The position numbers were made by a program, and so were the translations under genes. Source: Liolophura sinensis (Eukaryota > Mollusca > Polyplacophora > Chitonida > Chitonidae). Taken from it: DNA of 64,000 nt. The stretch lies in assembly GCF_032854445.1 (NCBI RefSeq), contig NC_088297.1, forward strand, positions 5,829,991 to 5,893,990, read 5' to 3'. Shown piece by piece: positions 43,301 through 55,900 of the stretch. The notes under the pieces are model-generated. The model was not told where the DNA came from. It did not search any database and saw only the letters and a list, made by a program, of their open reading frames with translations. Numbering within the stretch: position 1 is the first letter of the stretch; each line of letters opens with the position of its first letter.

Positions 43301-43950
43301 AACTATCTCTTGGTGACACAACTATCTCTGGGGGACACAACTATCTCTGGGGGACACAACTATCTCTGGGTGACACAACAATCTCTGGGTGACACAACTA
43401 TCTCTGGGGACACAACTATCTCTGGGGGACACAACTATCTCTGGGTGACACAACTATCTCTGGGTGACAACTATCTCTGGGTGACACAACTATCTCTGGG
43501 GGACACAACTATCTCTGGGTGACACAACTATCTCTGGGTGACACAACTATCTCTGGGTGACACAACTATCTGGGTGACAACTATCTCTGGCTGACACAAC
43601 TATCTCTGGCTGACACAACTATCTCTGGCTGACACAACTATCTCTGGCTGACACAACATTCTGAATTTACTTACATGATGCCCTATTGCATTGTGGTACA
43701 TGTGTAGGTATTTGTGAACAATGTCATACTCCGGGGGGAACACTGGTGGTAACAGTGTCTGAAAGAAAACAAATACATGCGTTAAATTGGTCTTGTAAAG
43801 GGGCATAACTCAGTAATTCATAGGATTTGCTATAAATTAAATCATTCTAAAAATGGAGATATGATAAACTAACTTTTGTCATTCTGCTGACAAATCATTT
43901 TACTGCCATTCAGGCAGATGTGTAAGAGGTTAGCAAACAAATTTGGGAAG

Positions 43951-43985
<35 letters not shown>

Positions 43986-46900
43986 CACCAGAGAGAAGAC
44001 AGATAAAACAATGCGACAGCAAACCAGAACAAAAGACGGAGCCAATCACACCTTAACCTTTAGACTGACCCAAATCTGAAAAAAATCCGTACCTTGATGA
44101 CCCTGAAATCCTCAATCATTCTCTGTCGAATCAACTCTAAATGTCTCACCAGCCACATTTTGTTCTTTGTTCTGTCATCCGGTTCATTTCCCTCTATCCT
44201 GCAACATTCACACATGGATGGCCGGTTAAAACAGACCCAGGAGGGTTAAAACAGACCCAGGCCAGTAAAAACAGACCCATTCCGATTAAAACAGACCCAG
44301 GCCCGTTAAAACAGACCCAAGCCGGTTAAAACAGACCCAGGCCAGTAAAAACAGACCCAGGCCGATTAAAACAGACCCAGGCCGGTTAAAACAGACCCAA
44401 GCCGGCTAAAACAGACCCAGGCCAGTTAAAACAAACCCAGGCCAGTTAAAACAGACCGAGGTCACTAGAATGAGCTGTTCCTCGTTGATTCAAGTTCTTG
44501 TTTTATAAGCAAAATGTATCTTTTTGGAATATCGCAGGAGAGCATACAAATAAAACTGACAAAATTATCAAATTGGAAAGAAATGTGAACTGTTCCAGGA
44601 ATATTTTCTGCTGAAGACAATTTTATGTGATCGGAAGGCTGTGTAAAACAGGAAAATCATAAACAAACATCAAGATCGGACAAAACAAAATGGGGGATTT
44701 TTAAGTATATGTTTATTTAGATTTTGCATTTTTACTATTGCCTCACCCGTAAAACACAAAATAGAATTGGTCTTGAATAGGTACAGAATAAATAAAGTAC
44801 TGTGTTACTGGTGTCAGCATGATGGTGTCAGCATGATGGAGTCAGACTGGAACCTCACGTCTGCTTGATTTATTTATCTGATTACTGTTCACTGGCAAGC
44901 TGACAGATGTTTCACTTGTATGTAATACTTCAAATATACGATGGCAGTTTTGTGTTTGAAAAATAAAGTCCCAAAAACTGTCATTGAGTAAGCAGGCCAT
45001 GATTTTGCTCAAAACAGTGTCAAACCCATATATGAACTGTAATTGTCATGGTGAAGCTATATACATGTACAAAGTTATGAAGCTGTTGAGTCATTTTGAA
45101 AAAAAAAAGTCTGAAAAACTACTTCCTGACAAACTGGAATACGAGCTGTAAACATATTTTCACAGAAAATTTAATTCTGTACATGTACCAGTTTCTCAGA
45201 GGACACACCTTTCAGAAATTGACTCTTCCAGTTTGGCAAAACATTTCTGCCTCCAATCCTTGGGTCTTCCAGGGGGGATAAATCCTGTTTGTGCATGCCG
45301 CTTAATGACTGCATCATCGGTTCTGAGAAAACGAGGTGATAGAATGTTGTGAGTAAGACACTAGTAAGAAGTCATGCCTTTATTACGTTTCTTTATTACA
45401 TTTTGAGGGGGTGGGTGGGTAGGTGGAAGGGGGGCATGTAACAACGTGTTTTTTTTGATACACCATGGAAATGTATTACCCGACATCAGACAATAAAATG
45501 TACGAAATACAAGCCTGGGGTCAATAACATGAAGCCACTTTTGATGTGAGTCAAAATTTAAAAACTCGTCTGAATGTTCAATACATATATTTGTTACTGA
45601 AAGTTGAAATTTTGGCAGGTTTGTTACACATGTAAGATAAAATTCAGGAGGTGCTAAAGTATTTCATCTCTATAACCCCATAATAAGAAACAAAATCATA
45701 TTTTAAATCTTGACTTAAATGAAAAGGCTTCAAAAAAATCACTAAATAGACCACTTAAAACTATGCTAAAATATACTTTCATTTATTTGTTTAGATTTTG
45801 GTGAAAAGAGTTAAAGGTGTTCAAACATATGAATTCTGAGCTGGGCTTTATGTATCATACCATCAGAGTTTAGGAACTCTAATCCCCTTACCGAATGTTG
45901 AAATAACTCTTTTTACACATGAGCAAAAGATTACTGAAATAATGTTAACCATAATTCCTTCCTTCTGGTGAACCTCAGGAAACAAAAGTTCAGGTAAACA
46001 CAACATACGCCCCAACAAATGCATTTGTTTGAAATCTATAAAAGAATACCAGCAGCATTGTGGTGAGTATAACCCCTGGGGGGAATCTTCATGGGTGTTG
46101 ATGATAGGCATGTGGTTACCATGACAACCGTATAAGTGGACAAATGTTGCCATCTCAAATCAAAAATTCATGAGGAACACAGTTGGAACTGTAGCCCGGA
46201 CATGAAAGCATTTCTATTTATATAGTATATAAAAGGAAAACATCTACCTGGTTACCATGACAACCGTGAAAATGGACAAATGTACATTCTGCCGCATCGT
46301 TCTCTGTGTATCTATGCATCCACCAAAAATTTAAACTCTGCGTGGAAAACAGTTGGAGTTATGGCCAGGACATGAAATCGTATCTACTTATATAGTATAT
46401 GTCAGGAAAATGGCTGTCTGATTACCATGACAACTGCGAAAATCCACAAATGTGAGTCACGGCACATCGTCATCTGTGTACTTACATATATGTATCCACC
46501 AAAAATTTAAACTCTGCATGGAAAACTGTTGGAGCTATTGCTTGGACACGAAATCATATCTATTTACATGTATATAGTATATATAGGGAAATGGCAATCT
46601 GGTAACCATGACAACCATGAAAATGGACAAATTTGAGTCGCGACACATCTTCAACTGTGTATCTACGTATCCACCAAAAATTAAAACTCTATGTGGAAAA
46701 CTGTTGGAGTTATAGCCCAGACACGAATACAGGCGGATGGACGGACGGACAGACAAAACCTCTGTAACATAATATGCTCTGCCTATTGGCGGGGGAGTAT
46801 AAAAATGGTGATGTAACGTGTGAGTTCCTAAATACCATTAGTATTGCTCACAAAGCCTACCACAGTATTCAAATATTTGAATGCCTTTCAACAATCATAA

Positions 46901-49900
46901 AAAAACCTGAAAAATAGATGAAAGTATATTTATGTATAGTTTTCAGTCATCTGTATGATGAACCTTACTCCATATTTTACCTTCATCGTTTACGTTAGGT
47001 CAGAAATGGCTTTGTGGAAATGGCCCCAGGGCCTGTGAGAAACCAGCACTGAGCTTAGCTTTTCCAGGAAACTAACAAACATGCAAAGGCTAGTTTTTGC
47101 TTCATTTTATTTATATAACAGACATGAAATACTGAAACAAATCTCACCAGTATTTTCATGTATTTGTTTACTTGATTGTGTTTTACGCCCTACACAAGAA
47201 TATTTCACATCGACAACAGTGGCCTAGCCCGGGGAAAACCCACGACCATCCACAGGATGCTAATTGATCTTCCCACATATGGCCACAAAGGAAGCCAGCT
47301 CATGCTGGGATTGAACTCAAAGAGACCGCATTGTTAAGATGCTTCTGAGTTACTGCACCATGGTAGCATGCTGGTGATCAGTTTTATTCATAGAGGAAAC
47401 AGATGTTTTCAAAGTAAACTACCGGCAACTAACTGACAACATTCCCACGTGTGACGTACAGTTGTAGGCTATAATTGTTGATAGCCAGTAGCCTCCAAAC
47501 AAAACCGAAAATAACATTGAGTTAAAATGCTTGTTTGTTTGTTTGCAGTTTAACACCACTTTCAACATTATTTTGGACATATCATGGCATTGCCTAAAGC
47601 TCGGCACACATTTCGCTCGTACAGGTGTATTTTGTGAATTTCCCCAAATCCGCTAGTGTGTGCACGGCAGCGACGGCGTATTTTGCTAGCGATCTTATCC
47701 ATCCCGGAACTTGACTGCGTCAAACATGTCAGATACGATTTCACTCTGTCCGTGTAGTGTGTCCGCTCCAGCAAATTTCCGCGATCAAGCTGACCAATCA
47801 AACAATGCAGAATTGTGTTGACCTCTGACATTTTGTTTGTGTCACATGGTTTACTGGGTCACACGACATAATCTACTGATGACGATGAACAGAAAAATAT
47901 GCCTAGTGTGTCGGCAGCTATGCTATATCGTCAATGTATTTCTCAGGGGGATTAATTTTGTCCCTACAAGCCAAAAAATGTGCATAGTCATGTGCATGGA
48001 TTAACTGAAGCCTCATGCCGAAGACACCAGACATGACACCCTATCCATTCACATTACACCGACACCAGTGCTTGGCCTAATCCTCTCACACTGAATGCCC
48101 AGTTGGGCAGTGCCAAGATTACTAATAGTTAAGTCTGAAGCATGACTTGATTCTGGACTAAACCTCAGTGGCCAATTCCACAAAGTCACTAATGACTTTA
48201 GTCAAAATCTGAACATTTTTACCACTGCATTAATGTTATCTAAACGCCAATGTGTCACAATTTCAACTTCCTTTACCAACAAGTTAGCACTGGAAAGAGT
48301 TTTTTTAATTTTGATTTAAGTCAGAAATGCTTTGTCGGAATCGGCCCCTGGTCTACCGTTTACAAAACAGACCATATTTTCACTGTGTCACCGCAGTGGT
48401 GTTTAGCCGCTATTACCTCTGTTCTCTCTCGATGATGCGTAGCGCGGTGACGATGATGCTGGGCTCCCGTCTGACTGTAATCAGGGTACGGTTTAGAATC
48501 AGAAAGATCTGCTTGCCTAGAGAGTCTGACAGCTTCTCCACATCCGCAAAATAGTGCTTCAGGGTCTGCAAAAAAGTAGTACAAGGAAACAATATACTTA
48601 GTCTACTCAAACTAGAATGTAGTTGTCCAAAATAACACCTCATCCATCTTCCCGAGCAAATATCTGTCGTGGGTAACTTGTAAACACTGTGCTGTATGTC
48701 ATAAAAATTAAAGCACTAAGCTTAAGCCAATAGAATAAGTCTTTATAAAATTTCATGGATATCCATGCCTTGTGTTTGCAGACAGACAAACAGGCAGACA
48801 AGATAATTCCAGTATGTGTGTCTGCAGACAGACAGACAGGCAGACAAGGTGATTCCAGTATGTGCATCTGCAGACAGACAGACAGGCAGACATGGTGATT
48901 CCAGTATGTGTGTCTGCAGACAGACAGACAGGCAGGCAAGGTGATTCCAGTATGTGTGTCCACAGACAGACAGACAGGCAGGCAAGGTGATTCCAGTATG
49001 TGCATCTGCAGACAGACAAGGTGATTCCAGTATGTGTGTCTGCAGACAGACAGACAGACAGGGTGATTCCAGTATGTGTGTCTGCAGACAGACAGACAGA
49101 CAGGCAGGCAGACAAGGTGATTCCAGTATGTGTCTGCAGACAGACAGACAGGCAGACAAGGTGATCCCAGTATGTGTCTGCAGACAGGCAGACAAGTTGA
49201 TTACAGTATGTGTGTCTGCAGACAGACAGACAGGCAGGCAAGGTGATTCCAGTATGTGTGTCTGGAGACAGACAGACAGGCAGACAAGGTGATTCCAGTG
49301 TGTGTCTGCAGACAGACAGACAGACAAGGGTATTCCAGTATGTATGTCTGCAGACAGACAGACAGGCAGGCAGACAGGCAGACAAGGTGATTCCAGTATG
49401 TGTGTCTGCAGACAGACAGACAGACAGCCAGGCAAGGTGATTCCAGTATGTGTGTCTGCAGACAGACAGACAGGCAGACAAGGAGATTCCAGTATGTGTC
49501 TGCATACAGACAGACAGACAAGGTGATTCCAGTATGTGTGTCTGCAGACAGACAGACAGGCAGACAGGCAGACAAGGTGATTCCAGTATGTGTGTCTGCA
49601 GATAGACAGACAGGCAAACAAGGTGATTCCAGTATGTGTGTCTGCATACAGACAGACAGGTGGACAAGGTGATTATAGTATACTTGACTAACTTCATTAC
49701 TTCTTGATCAACATGAATGCATTTAAAACACTCGACTTGTAAGGTAAGCTTTACAGACCATTTAAATACATTTAAAACTGTTTTTTTTTTTTTTTGCTCT
49801 AAACTTTGTTCATTGTTTACTCATATGTTTACAGTTTTTCACCAAAGGTTTGGTATGAAAAGAAAAGCACTCCCAGAAGCACATGAAGGCCTTGAAATTA

Positions 49901-52900
49901 ATACTTTTGTTGTAAACACTTTAGTTTCGCTAAAAGATGGTGATCAAACTTCACAAAAAAACTCCCCAAAAATGGCACTACAGAGTGAAAAATGTGTCAT
50001 TTGAAAAATACCTAATCTTTAGGTGAAACATGGCACGGTTTCAACAGTTTTGGCTTGTTTACAAGATGTTTATTCACCCTTTTTGCATGTTTACAAGATG
50101 TTTATTCAACCTTTCTGCATGTTTACAAGATGTTTATTCAACCTTTTTGCATGTTTACAAGATCTTCATTCAAGCAAATTCTGAGGGCATTATTCTGTGT
50201 AGACTGATAAAATTATACTTTGTGTGAAGCACTGAAATTGGCCAATCCCGCCAATGTAGTTTTGTCTCTAAAATCAAATTAAAAACATGCATAAGTTGCT
50301 CTTTCACATGCGAAAAGGTAGAAGGAATTAAAGAATATGTATTTCTATCTGTAATGAGCATGTCATACATGAACTGCAGAGTTACACTGTTATGGCCAAT
50401 GTCTATTTACATTGTCATGGCCGATGTCTATTTACATTGTTATGGCCAATGTCTATTTACATTGTTATGGCCAATGTCTATTCATACTGTTATGGCCAAT
50501 GTCTATTTACATTGTCATGGCCAATGTCTATTGACATTGTCATGGCCAATGTCTGTTTACATTGTCATGGCCAATGTCTGTTTACATTGTCTTGGCCAAT
50601 GTCTATTCACATTGTTATGGCCAGTGTCTACTCACATTTCTATCTGTCGGGCTCTTGTTAGGTTGTTTATGTAGTTCAAACAGCAAATCATCACGGGAAG
50701 TTTCCAATTCCGTCAAACTGGTGACAAAATAAAAAACAACAAGGATCAGAGTTAACCTGTTTTCAAACAAACAGTCTACAAGACAACTGCTTGCCAAATG
50801 TTCAAAATGTTCTTTCACCAGTATCAGGCCATGAATCTGTTGTGTTTATCAGAGAGATATTTTGGGGGTAAAATATCCCTCATTGCGATGTCCAAAAATC
50901 ACTAAAATTAAATCAATCAATGTTTTTTGAATTAATATGTAATGGATACAGTGATATTTACTGAAACATGCACCATTTTTAGTCTTATAAAACATCTGCA
51001 TTTTTGCATACAACATGTATACACCACTGTACCTTTCATGATGACAATCAGGGATGAACATGCTGACACAACGCTGCACATGCTTCACAGGACGGGAAAA
51101 AAATAAGTGACGTGACTCGGATATTCATGTCTGCTTGACCAGTCACCGATATACTGGATTTACACTTTCATCCAAAAGTGTACATCAACCTTAAGCCTGA
51201 TGACCAATCAAAATTGAGCCTGATGACCAATCAAAATTGAGCCATATGACACATCAAAAATGACCAATCAAAATTGAGCCTGACGACCAATGAAAATGAA
51301 GCCTGATGACCAATCAAACTTACTGTTTATGAGCCTGTAAGAGCTTCCCCTCATTGATTAGGTCTTCAGTTTTCCTCACACCTTCTGGCACTGTGAAGAT
51401 GTGTTTGAGATTTTCTACAGCTGTGGCTAGCTGAAATGACAACAGAAGAGAACAATGTGTCAGAACTGATCCACAACCACTAACAGAGTTTGAAAAAAGA
51501 AATGTTTATCAATTTAACTGGGGTATTTTTTGATCACTTCTCAAAAATACACATGCACATCAGTTGTACAAGGGTCAATTCATGACTACAAGGACGTAAT
51601 GCCAAAGGAAATTCAGAATTTATCAGTCTGTTCAGCTAAATACAAAAATGAGTTGCATGTGACTCCTGATTAAACCTCCTGGATTTATTATATCTTCCGA
51701 AAAATTAAAAGAATTATAACGGGGAAATTCGTCACTCGTCTAAACTGTCCGCCCAACCCGATAACATGCAAATGAGGCAGGGGAGATTCCCACGATAACA
51801 TGATCACCTGTGAATTACACATGTAAACAATATGACAGATTGAAAGCCACGTGTAAGACTAATAAATCAAACCCAATTTGCCTAACTATTGAATTATTTA
51901 TTTGATCGGTGTTTTACGCCGTACTCAAGAATATTTCACTTATACGACGGCGGTCAGCATTATGGTGGGTAGAAACTGGGCAGGGCCCGGGGGAAACCCA
52001 TGACCATCTGCAGGTTGCTGTCAGACCTTCCCACATACGGCCGGAGAAGAAACCTTGAACTCACAGCGACCACATTGGTGAGAGACTCCTGGGTCATTAC
52101 GCTGTGCTAGCACGCTAACCGACTGAGCCACGGAGGCCCCGCCTAACTGTTAATAATGTGTTATAAAGTATTTGCACTTTCCAACGATCTGTACCCTAGA
52201 ACTGAAGTTACATGGTAGGCCACACAGTTACAACACAATAAAATGTCTGGACTAGTCTAACATATCAAGTTCGCTGCGTATCTCCCATCATCGATGTTTC
52301 TAAATATATCAACTGGAGTGAGTGGATGGTCAAAGGGAAACCTCGGATAAAACTGAATATGCCACTGTCCACTCAAAGTTAGATACATGTAGACATCTGG
52401 AAGGTTTAACTTTATGAAAAGGACATTTAAAATAACAGCATAACACATTTTGGCCCTCTTGATAGGTCTCTAAAGTTCAAGACAAAAACTGAACTTTTTA
52501 TCGCTCACTGCTTGTTCAACATGAAACCTTTCATCACTTGTTCAACATGGAACCTTCCATCCCTTGTTCAACATGGAACCTTCCATCACTTGTTCAACAT
52601 GGAACCTTCCATCACTTGTTCAACATGAAACCTTCCATCACTTGTTCAACATGGAACCTTCCATCACTTGTTCAACATGGAACCTTCCATCACTTGTTCA
52701 ACATGAAACCTTTCATCACTTGTTCAACATGAAACCTTTCATCATTTGTTCAACATGGAACCTTCCATCACTTGTTCAACATGAAACCTTCCACTGTTTG
52801 TTCAACATGGAACTTCAAATCACATGGTAACCATGAAACCTTTCATCACTTGGTCAAATTCAAGTTTTTATTGCTTGGCAAAACTGAAACTTTACATCAT

Positions 52901-55900
52901 ACCTTTAATCAATTGAAACATGAAAACCTTTCAATGCTTGGTCCACGCGAAACCTTTCATCAATTAGTCAACCTTTCACTGCTTGGTTCACATGAAACCT
53001 TTCATCAATTAATCAAATTAAAGTTTTCATCACTTGGTAAAAATGAAACCTTTTACCGCTTGGTCCACATGAAACCTTTCATCAATTAATCACATTAAAG
53101 TTTTCATCACTTGGTAAAAATGAAACCTTTCATCACTTGGTCAACATGAAACCTTTCAGCGCTTGGTTCACGATGAAACCTTTCATCACTTGGCAAAAAT
53201 GAAACTTTACATCGCATGATAAACGTGAAACATTTCATCACTTGGTCAACATCAAACCCTTCATTGCTTTGTCAACATGAAACTTTTCATCGCTTCATCA
53301 ACATGAAATATATGAAAGGGAGATAACTTCTCACCTGGCAGTAATTGGAGTTTTCGAAGCGGACATCCTGTAATTTTTGACGCAAAGGCACTATGGACTG
53401 ATATGTTTCCTCAATCTCATCCAAGCTGCAAAAAAAAAAAAAAACACAAAGAGTTAGGGCAAATGTACTAAAACCTTTGTTTTACAGACAGAATGAACCT
53501 TTTTTCCATGTTGGACAAGGATCTGAAAATAAAAATCAAAATCATTTAATTTGTGGAAAATGTGAACTATCCCAGAAATTTTTCCTGTTAAAACTACAAT
53601 TACGTGATTAGAAAGTCATCAATATAGGACAATCATACAAAACATTAACTGATGGTTGGGCAAACTAAAAAGATGTACTTCAATTTTATTTTTTGGATTT
53701 CATTTTCGGATTTTATAGTGTTGGACCGTAAATCACAAAATAAAATTCTAGTTGCCTAACCCACTGTAGAGAGTAAAATTTAAACTTTGCTAGACATTTT
53801 CACCAGAATTGTCTTTAGAAGATTGCTCATTCATTTCTATTGTTGTTTTACTTTATACTGTATGTATGTATGCTTGGGGTTTTACATAGTACTTCACAAT
53901 TTTACGTTTATACTTCATGCCATGAGACTTTGTTACATAACTGTTTACAAATAAAATGATATTTCACTGACTAACTTCTTTCACATTTTATCATAACGAT
54001 AGGATAATACAGAAAAGTCTTTTCTGCCAACATTAACTGAATTATGATAGGAGACAGCAAAGACTTAAAAAAAAATTAAAGTAAAATTAAGTGGAAATGA
54101 ATTCAGCAAATGAAAGAAAATCATTGTTTCTTCATGTACATAAATATGCTCATTTCCATTTCCAAAACAATTAACTGATGAGCTCTATTTTTTCTCTCCC
54201 AACAACTGTTTACAATAAACCTCCATTTCTCAGCCCATAAGTTTTTGCAAAATGATGCTAACATGAATCATTTATGTCACTAAAGATATAAGCTTCATAA
54301 AACTGAGCAAATTGGTTCTCTACACCAAACAGCTCTCTCAGAGGGTTTCAAAATATTAGTTGCAAAGGTGTTTGAAAGGGAAGAAGAATTAATGTATATT
54401 CATCAAAGGCATACATGATACAGATGCATCAAAACTTTGAAATCTTGACGGACAAGATTGGGTCTGTTTTTTTCTTGTACTCTTACTTGGTTTGTGCTTT
54501 GTCAAGCCATAGCATGTATGTATATGGTAGAGAGAGTCCACGCCACAAACAAGCTGCCAGCACTGAAGTACCATGCCGAAGACACCAGTCCCCACCCACC
54601 CAGTAACCTGACACGGGGGGGGTTCAATCAGTACCGTTAACTGCTCATCGTATCAGAGGTGAGCACAAAGCACAATCCATAACAAGAAGTTCCTTACACT
54701 AACAACGCTGTGAGTTCAAATCCAGCTCATGCTGGCTTCCTCTCCGGCCGTACGTGGGAAGGTCTTCCAGCAACCTGCGGATGGTCTTGGGTTTTTCCCC
54801 TGGGCTGTGCCCGGTTTCCTCCCACCATAATGCTGGCCGCCGTCGTATAAGTGAAATATTCTCGACAAAAAGTTCCTTACACTAACAATGATGGAGATCC
54901 CTTGTGACGGCAGGCCAGCTACTGGTTACCCCTGGCTGTTGTGGGAGGGAGATTTTTATGTCCTTCAGGATCACATTTGTGGGTTATTGGAAGAAATTTG
55001 GCGACATTTACAAAGGATTTTGCATGGAGAGAACAACGCATGATCTTACTGGCCAAAAATAACAGTATAGTTTATAAGCATCAGGAAGTAAGAGCCAACT
55101 TCAGTGCAACTGCCAAAGACAACAAACTTACTTCTGTTTTATTTCATACACATCTTGCAAGGCGCTCTGTAACTGGTTCAGACCAGTTCTCACCCCATCC
55201 AGTTGAGACTGGACAGCAGTTTTCAACATGGCTTCCACTGAGGCCTGGCAAAGGAAGTGCACAAAAGTGAAAAACATAAATGATTTTGAAATACCTGATG
55301 TTTTTTTTACTTATCTTGCTATTTGATTTATGAATGAATGTTTGGGGTTTAACGTCGTAGTTTACCTTGTTTCAGTCACATGACGACGAGGAGCCATTAG
55401 GTGTGTGTGTATTGTCTTCTTGTGGCAGGGCGAGACCATGCCGCTAAAGTGCTGCTGCCACTGAAGTATCATGCTGAAGACACCAGATATGACACCCCAC
55501 CCAGTTACATTATACTGACACCGGGCAAACCAGTCCAGTTTCCTTGCTCTAACCTCTCCATACAAGGCAGCGAGCCAACTCAAAAGTGGACGCTCTAACC
55601 ATTAGAGCACCGAAGCGATTGGGTTTATGAAAGCCTCAGATAAGGCTAAGGTTGGAGGAAACACCACAACGTCCCGAGCTGTGCAGCCAGAGCAGCTGCA
55701 ACGCCACTGATTTGACAGCAAAACAGCTGTACAGCACACTCATAGCAAACTTCACTGTCAGGAAACTTAATCATCCATGTTATTGATTCCTTGGTAAATC
55801 TTAACCCTCTTTGTAGCAGTGAAACATTGTGATTTATCATACAATGAAAGTCAAATCAACAAATTCGCCAAAAATTCACTGAACAATTACCTTTTTCCTG

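Noticed and set aside
48640-49697. Frames of up to 314 codons with [12 protein letters not shown] or MCLQTDRQ repeats
   Set aside because: Products of the ~46-bp intronic array; overlapping long frames on both strands.
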